Assembly: GCF_030388665.1 (NCBI RefSeq)
Contig: NZ_CP128846.1
Coordinates: 682,001 to 746,000 of the forward strand
Length of the DNA stretch: 64,000 nucleotides
Source of the DNA: Streptomyces flavofungini
GTDB lineage: Bacteria > Actinomycetota > Actinomycetes > Streptomycetales > Streptomycetaceae
Reading direction: 5' to 3'
In this document: piece by piece, positions 45,454 to 55,010 of the stretch
Layout: each line of letters begins with the position of its first letter
Position numbering within the stretch: position 1 is the first letter of the stretch
Position numbers and translations under genes: made by a program
The notes under the pieces: generated by a model
What the model was told of the DNA's origin: nothing
Databases searched by the model: none
The model's input: the letters and a program-made list of their open reading frames with translations, nothing else

Positions 45454-46319
45454 CCGGGCGCGTGCAGCGCGTCGGCGTGGTCGGCGGCGGGCAGATGGGG
45501 GCGGGGATCGCCGAGGTGTGCGCGCGGGCCGGGCTCGACACGGTGGTGTGCGAGGTCGACGCGGTGGCGGCCAGGGCGGCGCGGGACCGGGTGACGGCGT
45601 CGTTCGACCGCGCGGTGCGGCGCGGCAAGCTGGCGGGGGCCGACGCGGCGGACGCGCTCGCCCGGATGGTCTTCACCGGCAGCCTGGAGGACCTGGCCGA
45701 CCGGCAGATGGTCGTCGAGGCCGTGGTGGAGAACCCGGACGCGAAGACCGAGGTGTTCGCCGTCCTCGACAAGGTCGTCGAGGACCCCGGGGCGGTCCTC
45801 GCCAGCAACACCTCCTCCCTGCCCGTGATGCGCCTCGGCATGGCGACCGGCCGCGCGGACCGCGTCCTTGGCCTGCACTTCTTCAACCCCGTCCCGGTGC
45901 TTCCCCTGGTGGAGGTCGTGACATCCCTGCACACGTCGGCGGAGACGGTGCGGACGGCCGAGGACTTCGCGACCCGCGCCCTCGGCAAGACGGTGATCCG
46001 CTCCCAGGACCGGGCGGGCTTCGTCGTCAACGCCCTGCTGATCCCGTACCTGTTGTCCGCGATCCGGATGGCGGAGTCCGGCTTCGCCTCCCCGGCGGAC
46101 GTCGACGCAGGGATGGAGCTGGGGTGCGCGCACCCCATGGGCCCGCTCAAGCTCGCGGACCTGATCGGCCTGGACACCGTCGTCTCGATCGCGGAATCCC
46201 TGTACGACGAGTTCAAGGAGCCCTTGTACGCCCCTCCCCCGCTGCTCCAGCGCATGGTGGAAGCCGGACTGCTCGGCCGCAAGACGGGCCGCGGCTTCCA
46301 CACCTACGACCAGGGCTGA
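45450..46319 (+). CDS. 3-hydroxybutyryl-CoA dehydrogenase
   Basis: 289 residues. The Rossmann motif VGVVGGGQMGAGIAEVCARA binds NAD(P); VLASNTSSLPV and GLHFFNPVPVLPLVEVV carry the catalytic Ser and His; the C-terminal helical domain has GFVVNALLIPYL and GCAHPMGPLKLADLIGLD. It oxidises L-3-hydroxyacyl-CoA, most likely 3-hydroxybutyryl-CoA. ATG 45450 overlaps the aceB stop (ATGA). The same order, malate synthase then this dehydrogenase, is known in other Streptomyces (from memory). A perfect hairpin follows the stop. Confidence 0.9.
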   Translation: MTGRVQRVGVVGGGQMGAGIAEVCARAGLDTVVCEVDAVAARAARDRVTASFDRAVRRGKLAGADAADALARMVFTGSLEDLADRQMVVEAVVENPDAKTEVFAVLDKVVEDPGAVLASNTSSLPVMRLGMATGRADRVLGLHFFNPVPVLPLVEVVTSLHTSAETVRTAEDFATRALGKTVIRSQDRAGFVVNALLIPYLLSAIRMAESGFASPADVDAGMELGCAHPMGPLKLADLIGLDTVVSIAESLYDEFKEPLYAPPPLLQRMVEAGLLGRKTGRGFHTYDQG

Positions 46320-46331
46320 GGGGCCCGGGAG

Positions 46332-46366
46332 CGGGTGGCCCGGTGCTGAGGGGCCCGGGCCACCCG
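46332..46366. terminator. Bidirectional terminator
   Basis: CGGGTGGCCCGG (46332-46343) pairs perfectly with CCGGGCCACCCG (46355-46366) around an 11-base loop, between the convergent stops at 46319 and 46371. Confidence 0.85.
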
Positions 46367-46370
46367 TCAG

Positions 46371-47657
46371 CTACGACACCCCTCGACGCGCCGGCGCGGG
46401 TCCGTCCCGCAGGCGCGCGAGGTGGCCCTTGAGCGTGAACCCCGGCGCGGCCGCCTCTCCGGGCTTCAGCCGGCCGCCGCCGTCCAGGAGCCGGCGTGCC
46501 GCCATATGGTCACCGGGGCGGTTGACGGACTCGACCGCGCGCAGGCCCTCGCCGCGGAACAGGAGCACCGAGAACGCGTCCGGGTCGTCGCCGAGCACCA
46601 TCTCGGTGTCGTGCCCGTCGTCGTGCCCCGCGATCTGCACGGTGGTGGCGAACTGGTCGCTCCAGAACCACGGCAGTTCCTGGTAGTGGGCGCGGGACGC
46701 CCCGGTCAGCCGCTTCGCGACCAGCCGGGCGTGGCCGACGGCGTTCTGCACGGATTCCAGCCGCAGCCGCTTGCCCGAGCGCACCTGCGGGAACGCCGCG
46801 CAGTCCCCGATGGCCGAGATGTGCGGATCACCGGTCAGCAGGCGGGCGTCGACGGTGACGCCGTCACCGACCGGGAGGCCGGCCGCGGCGGCGAGTTCCG
46901 TGCGCGGGGTCACTCCGACGCCGATCACGACCAGGTCGGCGGGCAGGCGACGGCCGTCGGCAAGCTCGACGGCCGTCACTTTCCCGTGCCAGTCCCCGCG
47001 CAGCGCCACGACCTGCTGACCGAACAGGAGTCGAGTGCCCTCCCCGCGATGCAGCCGTGTGAAGTGCTCCGCGGTCCGCGCCGAGACGGCACGGGCGAGC
47101 GGCCGGTCGAGCGCTTCGACGACGGTCACCGCGCGGCCCGACTCCCGTGCGGCGGCGGCGCATTCGAGCCCGAGGAACCCGGCTCCCACCACCACCGCGT
47201 ACTGGGCCGCGGCCAGGGAGGCCCGCAGCGCGGCGGCGTCCCGCGCGGTCCGCAGGGTGTGGACGCCGCGCAGCGCGGCGCCCGGGACGTCGAGGGGGCG
47301 CGGGCGGGCCCCGGTGGCCAGGACGAGATGGCCGTAGTCGTACGCCGTGCCGTCGCGCAGGCGGACCGTGCGCGCGGCCGGGTCGACGGCCGTCACGGTG
47401 CCGCCGACCAGGTCGATCGACTGGCGTGCGTAGTACGTCGGGGGCCGCAGCCACAGCTGTTCGTCGCCCGGGGCCGCTCCGTCGCCCTTGAGGCAGGCCT
47501 TGGACAGGGGCGGGCGCTCGTAGGGGAGGGCGTCCTCGGCGCTGATGAGGGTGACGCGGCCCCGGTAGCCGTGCTCGCGCAGGGAAGCGGCTGTCTCGTA
47601 GCCGCCCTGTCCGGCGCCGACGATGACGACGGACGGGGGCTGTGCGTCGCCCGTCAT
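46371..47657 (-). CDS. Ferredoxin reductase, FAD-dependent (putidaredoxin reductase-like)
   Basis: 428 residues. FAD site VVIVGAGQGGYETAASLRE, the PYERPPLSK segment, NAD(P)H site VVVGAGFLGLECAAAARESG and the second FAD contact ISAIGDCAAF are all present, followed by the reductase C-terminal domain (LPWFWSDQF). It moves electrons from NAD(P)H to a 2Fe-2S ferredoxin; the adjacent ferredoxin is the obvious partner, its stop overlapping this start as ATGA. No cytochrome P450 or oxygenase gene is in the window, so the terminal acceptor is elsewhere. Confidence 0.9.
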   Translation of the reverse strand: MTGDAQPPSVVIVGAGQGGYETAASLREHGYRGRVTLISAEDALPYERPPLSKACLKGDGAAPGDEQLWLRPPTYYARQSIDLVGGTVTAVDPAARTVRLRDGTAYDYGHLVLATGARPRPLDVPGAALRGVHTLRTARDAAALRASLAAAQYAVVVGAGFLGLECAAAARESGRAVTVVEALDRPLARAVSARTAEHFTRLHRGEGTRLLFGQQVVALRGDWHGKVTAVELADGRRLPADLVVIGVGVTPRTELAAAAGLPVGDGVTVDARLLTGDPHISAIGDCAAFPQVRSGKRLRLESVQNAVGHARLVAKRLTGASRAHYQELPWFWSDQFATTVQIAGHDDGHDTEMVLGDDPDAFSVLLFRGEGLRAVESVNRPGDHMAARRLLDGGGRLKPGEAAAPGFTLKGHLARLRDGPAPARRGVS

Positions 47658-47980
47658 CACTTCTGCCGTTCGGGGACGTGGACGATCAGGCCGTCCAGGG
47701 CGGCGGTCACCGTGAGCCGGCAGCTCAGCCGGCTGGTGGGTCGGCGTGGGCAGGCGGTGAAGTCGAGCAGGTCGTCCTCGTCGGGCCGGGCCGGCTCCAG
47801 GCGGTCGACGGTGGTGTCGTCCACGTACACGTGGCAGGTGGCGCACTGCGCGTTGCCCGCGCACTGGGCGACGATGCCGTCGATGTCGTTGAAGACGGCG
47901 CCGCGCATGACGCTCGTACCGGCGGGGACGTCGATGCGGCGGCGGGTGCCGTCGACGCCGACGTAGGTGATTTCGGGCAT
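47657..47980 (-). CDS. 2Fe-2S ferredoxin (putidaredoxin/adrenodoxin type)
   Basis: 107 residues. The cluster ligands follow the C-x5-C-x2-C pattern in IVAQCAGNAQCATCHVYVD plus a distal Cys in RLSCRLTV, with the usual EDDLLDF acidic helix between them that binds reductase and P450 partners. ATG 47980 (MPEITYVGVDGTRRR). Coupled to the downstream reductase by ATGA. Should pass single electrons to a P450 or dioxygenase encoded elsewhere. Confidence 0.9.
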   Translation of the reverse strand: MPEITYVGVDGTRRRIDVPAGTSVMRGAVFNDIDGIVAQCAGNAQCATCHVYVDDTTVDRLEPARPDEDDLLDFTACPRRPTSRLSCRLTVTAALDGLIVHVPERQK

Positions 47981-48310
47981 GGCGGTACTCCTCGGAGACG
48001 TACGGCGGCGCGCGAGGGCGCGCGGCGCCGCGGACGCCGGTCATGTGGGTGTGGGACGCGCACGCCTGAGGGCTCTACGCGGAGCGGAGAAGACGCTCCA
48101 GGACGTACGCGAAGCAGCGAGAGGTGGGTGTGGATGGCGCTGCCGGTGGTCGATGGGGGACGCGTCACCCCTGCCGGTTCACCGTCGTCCGCCGGCCGTG
48201 GGGACACGCGACGTCCTGGGCCAGGGCTGCGGCAGCGGGCTGGACAGTATCAGAGGAGTGCGCGGCGGGCCAGGGCGTTTCGTTCGGATCATCGGATCGT
48301 TGGTTCAGGT
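47981..48310. other. 330-bp spacer, no gene recognised
   Basis: Between the ferredoxin start and the IS transposase. No coding frame with family signature, no clean inverted repeat and no obvious left end of the IS could be found. It may hold the ferredoxin promoter and the undetected left terminal repeat of the element. Confidence 0.5.
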
Positions 48311-49155
48311 GTGCCGTTGACTGACGCGCAGTGGGCGCGTATCGAGCCGTTGCTTCCTGAGCGAACCCCGCGTCGTGGCGGTCGTTGGCGGGATCACCGT
48401 GTGGTGATCGATGCGATCGCCTGGAAGTTCCAGACGGGGTCGCAGTGGGTGCATCTGCCGGAGCGGTATGGCAACTGGCGGGGCGTCTACAACCGGCTGC
48501 GGATGTGGGCCCGCGACGGCACCTGGGAGCGTGTTCTCACGGCTCTGCTCGCGCGGGCCGATGCCGATGAGGACCTGGACTGGGCAGTTGCGGTGGACTC
48601 CACGATCGTGCGCGCCCATCAGTACGCGGCCGGAGCCCGCAAAAAGGGGCTCCAGCCGACGAACCACCTGATCATGCCTTCGGCCGGTCCCGCGGCGGAC
48701 TTACTACGAAGATCCACCTCGCCCCGGACGGGCGCTGCCGCCCTTTGGTATTCGTGCTCACTGCAGGGCAGGCCGGGGACGCACCGGCCTTCCCGGAGGC
48801 GATGGCCCGCCTGCGAGTTCCCCGCCTGCGCGGGCGTCCCCGGACCCGGCCGGATGTGGTCCTGACTGACAAGGCGTACTCCTCGCGCGCCATCCGCGAA
48901 CACCTGCGGCGCAGAGGCATCCGAGCCGTGATCCCATTTCCGGCCGATCAGCAGGCTCACCGATGGCGGACAGGAAGCCGGGGCGGCAGGCCGCCCCGCT
49001 TCAACCGGGAGACCCACAAACGGCGCAATACCGTCGAGCGGTGCATCAATCGCCTCAAGCAGTGGCGCGGCATCGCCACCCGGTACGAGAAGAACGCCAC
49101 GATCTATCTGGCCGGCCTTCATATCGCTGGCATCTTCCTGTGGTCAGCAACATGA
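48311..49155 (+). mobile_element. IS5-family transposase, split into two frames
   Basis: GTG 48311 opens a frame (VPLTDAQWARIEPLLPER) that carries the first catalytic Asp in AVAVDSTIVRAHQYAAGARK. At the run AAAAAGGGG (48641-48649) the family sequence moves into the -1 frame, giving KGAPADEPPDHAFGRSRGG, then LTTKIHLAPDGRCRPLVFVL, the second Asp in VVLTDKAYSS and the Glu in NTVERCINRLKQW, ending at 49155. One extra A would restore a single ORF. It is either programmed slippage, as known for some IS5-family (IS427-group) elements, or a decayed copy. I could not identify matching terminal inverted repeats or a target duplication by eye. Confidence 0.82.
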
Positions 49156-49196
49156 TCAAACATGGTCGGCATTGACGAACTGGAAGGGAGGACGCC

Positions 49197-49598
49197 GTGC
49201 CCGCCCGCTACCAGGACCTTCCCGGGTTCGAGCATGTCTACCTGGAGGACAGCTGGGTCTTGAACATCGAGGCCCGCCCCGGCGTGCTGACGATGCTGCT
49301 TGAAGTTCATCTGCTACCCGATCACCCCGAGCACCAAGCCCCACCACCAGGGAAGTGGGCGTGCTACCGCAAGGCCACCCTTGTCTTCCAGGAGGTTGGG
49401 GACCTGCACTGGACCGGCCAAGGCGCCCTCCCGACGACGGATCCAGACGGCACCCGGGACTTCGGGAACGTTGACGCCCTGATCGGTACGGCCCTCGGCT
49501 ACCAGCTCGAAGGCGGCTGGGGCGAGATCACCATCGCATCATCCGCACCGACACTGGTGATCCACCCAGACGCTTCTGATCCAAACGAAGCGCCCTAG
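49197..49598 (+). CDS. Hypothetical protein
   Basis: 133 residues, no recognised family. The composition is aromatic-rich and mixed alpha/beta (FEHVYLEDSWVLNIEARPGV, LLEVHLLPDHPEHQAPPP, YRKATLVFQEVGDLHW), resembling small single-domain cytosolic proteins. No signal peptide or membrane segment. GTG 49197 has a strong GGGAGG site, so it is probably expressed. It starts 41 bp after the transposase stop and its tail overlaps the convergent LysR gene by 4 bp. Slightly lower third-position G+C than the neighbours may reflect linkage to the IS. Confidence 0.65.
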   Translation: MPARYQDLPGFEHVYLEDSWVLNIEARPGVLTMLLEVHLLPDHPEHQAPPPGKWACYRKATLVFQEVGDLHWTGQGALPTTDPDGTRDFGNVDALIGTALGYQLEGGWGEITIASSAPTLVIHPDASDPNEAP

Positions 49599-50524
49599 GC
49601 CGGACCGGCCGTGCGCCCGCGGCGCGGGTCGGGCAGACGGTGCGTCATGAACGGTCTGGCGGCGATGAACTCACGGAATTTCAGGGCGGCTTCGGACAGG
49701 TAGGCGTCGCGGTTCCACACCAGGGTGAGCACCCGATGGCAGTCGGCCGCGTCCATGTGCACCCAGGCGACCGGGACGTGCGAGTCCGTGCCCGCCTGCC
49801 GGGAGATCGCCGGGATGAGGCCGATGCCGAGGCCCGCGCTGATCATGTCCTGGCTCGCGCCCGGTTCGTCGCCCTCGCAGGACAGCGTCGGCGCGAGCCC
49901 CTCGGAGGCGAAGAGCCGGTCGAGGAGGGCGCGTTGCCAGTGGCCGACGCGGGTGGTGACGAAGGGCTCGTCGGCGATCTCGGGGATCGTCACGCTCTCC
50001 CGCCCGTCGAGCCAGTGCCCGCGCGGCACGGCGAGCAGCACCTCCTCGCGGGCGAGCTCGACCGACTCCAGGTTCGCGCCGGCCAGCGGCTGCGAGGCCA
50101 CGCAGAAGTCGACCTCTCCGGCGCGCAGTCGGCGCTCCATCTCCTGGGCCGTCGACTGGAAGAGCCGGACGTCGGCACGGGGGTGCGCGGCCCGGAAGCT
50201 GCCGAGGACGTGGGTGATCGTCAGCAGGGTCTCGGAGGCGACGCTGACCCGGCCGAGCCCCGTGTCCCGGGCGTCGCGCAGGGCCCTGCGGCCGTCGTCC
50301 AGCTCACTGAGGGCGCGGTCGACGTGGCGCAGGAACATCGCGCCGTACTGGTTGAGCCGGATGCGGCGCCCCTGCCGGTCGAAGAGCGGGCAGCCGAGCT
50401 CGGCCTCCAGGCGCGCGATGGTGCGGCTCAGCGAGGGCTGGGCGACGCGCAGCTCCTCGGCGGCGCGGCTGATGTGCTCGTACCGCGCGACGGTCTGGAA
50501 GTAGCGCAACTGCAGAAGATCCAC
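49595..50524 (-). CDS. LysR-family transcriptional regulator
   Basis: 309 residues. N-terminal HTH: MDLLQLRYFQTVARYEHISR, AAEELRVAQPSLSRTIARLE and LGCPLFDRQGRRIRLN, followed by the effector-binding fold (VSVASETLLTITHVL, GLGIGLIPAISRQ). GTG start 50524 after GAAGGTGG. It is divergent from cydA across 203 bp. An inverted pair CTTATG (50537-50542) and CATAAG (50585-50590) lies in the spacer. Control of cydABDC is the simplest guess, although cyd operons in Streptomyces are better known as Rex targets. Confidence 0.88.
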   Translation of the reverse strand: MDLLQLRYFQTVARYEHISRAAEELRVAQPSLSRTIARLEAELGCPLFDRQGRRIRLNQYGAMFLRHVDRALSELDDGRRALRDARDTGLGRVSVASETLLTITHVLGSFRAAHPRADVRLFQSTAQEMERRLRAGEVDFCVASQPLAGANLESVELAREEVLLAVPRGHWLDGRESVTIPEIADEPFVTTRVGHWQRALLDRLFASEGLAPTLSCEGDEPGASQDMISAGLGIGLIPAISRQAGTDSHVPVAWVHMDAADCHRVLTLVWNRDAYLSEAALKFREFIAARPFMTHRLPDPRRGRTAGPA

Positions 50525-50727
50525 GATCCACCTTCACTTATGCCTCTGCGGTCATCTTCACATGGCGAAACCGGTCTTGGAACACATAAGCGGTTCTCCC
50601 TACGGTCACTCGTGGGGTCACCGCACGGGTGACGGGCAACGGCGCCCGGCACCCGCACACGCGAAGCGGGCGACCCCGTCCACGTCAGCCGTCCACCCGG
50701 CCACCCGTCCCCCAGGAAGGTCGCACC

Positions 50728-52002
50728 ATGAGCGCTGCGGAGCTGGCCCGACTCCAGTTCGCGGCCACGACCGGCATCCACTGGCTGTTCGTGATCCTCA
50801 CCATGGGGCTCGTCCCCCTCGTGGCGATCATGCACACCCGGGCCGCGTTCACCCGTGATCCCGCCCAGAGAGCCGTCCGGGAGCGCATGACGCGCTTCTG
50901 GGGTCAGCTCTACGTCATCAACTACGCGGTCGGCATCGTCACCGGCCTCGTCATGGAGTTCCAGTTCGGCCTGAGCTGGAGCGGCCTCAGCAAGTTCGCG
51001 GGCAACGTCTTCGGTGCCCCGCTGGCCCTCGAGACCCTCATCGCCTTCTTCGCCGAGTCCACCTTCCTCGGCATGTGGATCTTCGGCTGGGGCCGGCTGC
51101 GCCGGGGCACGCACGTCACGCTGATCTGGCTGGTCGCCCTCACCGCGTACGCCTCCGGGTACTGGATCCTGATCGCCAACGGCTTCATGCAGCATCCCGT
51201 CGGCTACGAAGTGCGCGACGGCGCCGCCTACTTGACCGACTTCGGGGCGCTGCTCACCAACGCGAGCGCCCTGGTCGCGCTCGGCCACATCGCGCTCGCC
51301 GCGCTGACGACGGGCGGCGTCTTCGTCGCCGGGATCAGCGCCTGGCACTTCCTCAGGGGCACCGGGGAGACCGAGCTGTTCCGCGGCTCCCTGCGGCTCG
51401 GCCTCTGGACGGCCGCGGTCTCCTCCTTCTTCGTCGTCATCGTCGGCGAGCTGCAGCGGCCCGTGATCGAGCGGACGCAGCCCATGAAGGAAGCCGTCCT
51501 CCGCAACAGCGGTGTCGCGGAGGTACAGGCGCGACTCGTCAGGGAGCACGGGCCCGGTGACTACGTGCCCTGGCAGGACACGATGCGGATCTCGATGGAC
51601 GTGATGACCGTCATCGGCAACACCGTGTCCACCATCACCTTGATCGCCGTCATCCTGCTCCGGAAGGACCGCCTGCTGCGCTGGCGGCCCTGCCTGTGGG
51701 TGCTCGTCGCGTCGGTCCCCTTCCCCTTCATCGCCTCCGCGGGCGGCTGGGTCGTACGCGAGGTCGGCCGCCAACCCTGGCTGGTGTACGGCGAATTGAC
51801 GGTCGAGGAGGCGCTGTCCCACGTCAGCACGGTCGCACTGGCCGTGTCCTGCACCGTGTTCGTCGCCGTCTTCCTCGCGCTGGCCGTGACGAACTGGACC
51901 CTCATCACCCGCTTCGCCCGCCGCGGCCCGGACGCCACGCAGCTCGGCGCCACGGAGCCGCTCCCCGCGGAAGCCGAACCCATGGATGCCGCCGTGGTCT
52001 GA
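50728..52002 (+). CDS. cydA: Cytochrome bd ubiquinol oxidase subunit I
   Basis: 424 residues, about nine membrane helices. The high-spin heme ligand His is in TTGIHWLFVILTMGLVP, the VINYAVGIVTGLVMEFQFGL and FFAESTFLGMWIFGWGRL segments carry heme-contact residues, and VGRQPWLVYGEL is the GRQPW quinol-site motif. The Q-loop is short, typical of actinobacterial CydA. With CydB it oxidises menaquinol and reduces O2 with high affinity, contributing to the proton gradient. ATG 50728 has GGAAGG upstream. I do not see a Rex-type operator (TTGTGAAnnnnTTCACAA) in the 203-bp spacer. Confidence 0.94.
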   Translation: MSAAELARLQFAATTGIHWLFVILTMGLVPLVAIMHTRAAFTRDPAQRAVRERMTRFWGQLYVINYAVGIVTGLVMEFQFGLSWSGLSKFAGNVFGAPLALETLIAFFAESTFLGMWIFGWGRLRRGTHVTLIWLVALTAYASGYWILIANGFMQHPVGYEVRDGAAYLTDFGALLTNASALVALGHIALAALTTGGVFVAGISAWHFLRGTGETELFRGSLRLGLWTAAVSSFFVVIVGELQRPVIERTQPMKEAVLRNSGVAEVQARLVREHGPGDYVPWQDTMRISMDVMTVIGNTVSTITLIAVILLRKDRLLRWRPCLWVLVASVPFPFIASAGGWVVREVGRQPWLVYGELTVEEALSHVSTVALAVSCTVFVAVFLALAVTNWTLITRFARRGPDATQLGATEPLPAEAEPMDAAVV

Positions 52003-52066
52003 CCCCTCCTCCGTCCAGCACCTCCCCGCGCCCTGAAACCTTGCGTTCTGAAGAAAGTTGCACGAG

Positions 52067-53128
52067 ATGAGTCTGGAGACCGCCTGGCTGGCCCTCCTCG
52101 GCCTGCTCCTCGCCGGGTACTTCGTACTCGGCGGATACGACTACGGCGTACAGATGCTGCATCCCCTTCTCGGCGGGAGAAGGGCCGACGGACCAGAGGC
52201 CGGCGAGCCCGAGGCCGGCGCGAGAGACGGCCGCGAAGCCGAACGGAATGCCGCCCTGGACGCGATCGCGCCCTTCTTCCTCGGCAACGAGGTCTGGCTG
52301 GTCGCCTTCACCGGCGTCCTGTTCGGTGCCTTCCCGCACCTGGAGGGCACCCTCCTGTCCGGCCTCTACCCGCTGATCGTGGCGATCCTCGTCGGCCTGG
52401 TCCTCGGCAACGCCGCCGTCCAGCTGCGCGGCCGCTCGCGCGGTGCCCGCGCCCGCCGCCGGTGGGACGTCCTGATCGTGGTCGGCGGCGCGCTTCCCGC
52501 CGTGTGCTGGGGGCTCGTCGTGGGCCTGCTGCTGCACGGGGTGCCCCGGCGGGCCGACGGGGGTTTCCACATCGGCGTCGGCGACGTGATCTCTCCGTTC
52601 GTGCTGTCCTGCGGGGTGACCACGGCGCTGCTCTTCGCGGCGCACGGTGCGGTGTTCGTCGCCCTGCGCTCCGGTCCCGACGTGGCCGCCAGGGCACGGC
52701 TCTTGGGGCTCGCCCTGTTGCGCCGGGGCGGCCTGACGGGTGCCCTGCCCCTGCTGCTCACGCTGTTCGGTGCCGGTGCCTCGATGACGAACGAGGCGAC
52801 CTCGGCGGTCATCGCCGTCCTCTTCGCGGCGGCGCTCGCCACAGCCTGGCGGTCCCTCTCCAGGGGGCGGCACGTCCGGGCGTTCGCGGCCACGTGCTGC
52901 GCGACCGCGCTGCCCGTGCTGCTCGTGGGGGCCGGCCACTATCCGTACGTCCTGATCAGCTCCGCGGGCGCGGGACTGACCGTCGATCAGGCCGTCACCG
53001 ACGGCGCCACGCTGAAGATCCTCAGCGTGTTCGGTGTCCTGATCGTCCCGGTGATCCTCGCCTACCAGTCCTGGAGCTGGTGGGCCTTCCGCGGCCGGAC
53101 CGGCCGTCGCCACCCCAGCTACTTCTGA
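52067..53128 (+). CDS. cydB: Cytochrome bd ubiquinol oxidase subunit II
   Basis: 353 residues with eight or so membrane helices. The start LAGYFVLGGYDYGVQML and the long helix set (FLGNEVWLVAFTGVLFGAFP, SPFVLSCGVTTALLF) match CydB. Starts at ATG 52067; an upstream TTG at 52058 is possible and only a weak GAAGAAAG site precedes either. Forms the CydAB heterodimer with CydA. A charged insert (residues 28-65, GRRADGPEAGEPEAGARDGR) is somewhat longer than usual. Confidence 0.92.
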   Translation: MSLETAWLALLGLLLAGYFVLGGYDYGVQMLHPLLGGRRADGPEAGEPEAGARDGREAERNAALDAIAPFFLGNEVWLVAFTGVLFGAFPHLEGTLLSGLYPLIVAILVGLVLGNAAVQLRGRSRGARARRRWDVLIVVGGALPAVCWGLVVGLLLHGVPRRADGGFHIGVGDVISPFVLSCGVTTALLFAAHGAVFVALRSGPDVAARARLLGLALLRRGGLTGALPLLLTLFGAGASMTNEATSAVIAVLFAAALATAWRSLSRGRHVRAFAATCCATALPVLLVGAGHYPYVLISSAGAGLTVDQAVTDGATLKILSVFGVLIVPVILAYQSWSWWAFRGRTGRRHPSYF

Positions 53129-53157
53129 GCCCCGGAACACAAGGAGAGGGACCCGGC

Positions 53158-53226
53158 ATGGACGACGAGAGGGACCCGGCATGAAAGACGGGAGGGGCCC
53201 GGCATGAAAGACGGGAGGGGCCCGGC

Positions 53227-53229
<3 letters not shown>
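53158..53229 (+). promoter_or_regulatory. Tandem array of three 8-codon mini-ORFs chained to cydD
   Basis: Three 23-bp units start at 53158, 53181 and 53204. Unit 1 encodes M-D-D-E-R-D-P-A-stop; units 2 and 3 are identical and encode M-K-D-G-R-G-P-A-stop. Each stop overlaps the next ATG as ATGA, the last overlapping the cydD start at 53227. Each unit contains its own purine-rich ribosome site (GAGAGGGACC or GGGAGGGGCC) 4-8 bases before the next ATG. A strong AAGGAGAGGG precedes unit 1. The layout suggests serial termination-reinitiation before cydD. Confidence 0.75.
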
Positions 53230-54937
<1,708 letters not shown>

Positions 54938-54945
<8 letters not shown>

Positions 54946-54990
54946 TTCCCCTGACCCTCCTGACTCCCCTGACTCCCCTGACTCCTCTGC
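54938..54990. repeat. 10-bp tandem repeat between cydD and cydC
   Basis: Five near-copies of CCCTGACTCC (as CCCTGATTCC, CCTGACCCTC, CTGACTCCCC and so on) span the cydD stop and the start of the 65-bp gap to cydC. A similar unit (CCGCTGAGTGATCCGCTGAG) recurs inside cydC near 56260, encoding PLSDPLSDPLSP. Confidence 0.75.
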
Positions 54991-55010
54991 ACAGGAAGGC
55001 CGTTGGCCTC

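Noticed and set aside
48245..49190. GATCAT motifs at both sides of the transposase as terminal inverted repeats
   Set aside because: Match is only about 6 bp plus scattered bases; not convincing as IS ends.
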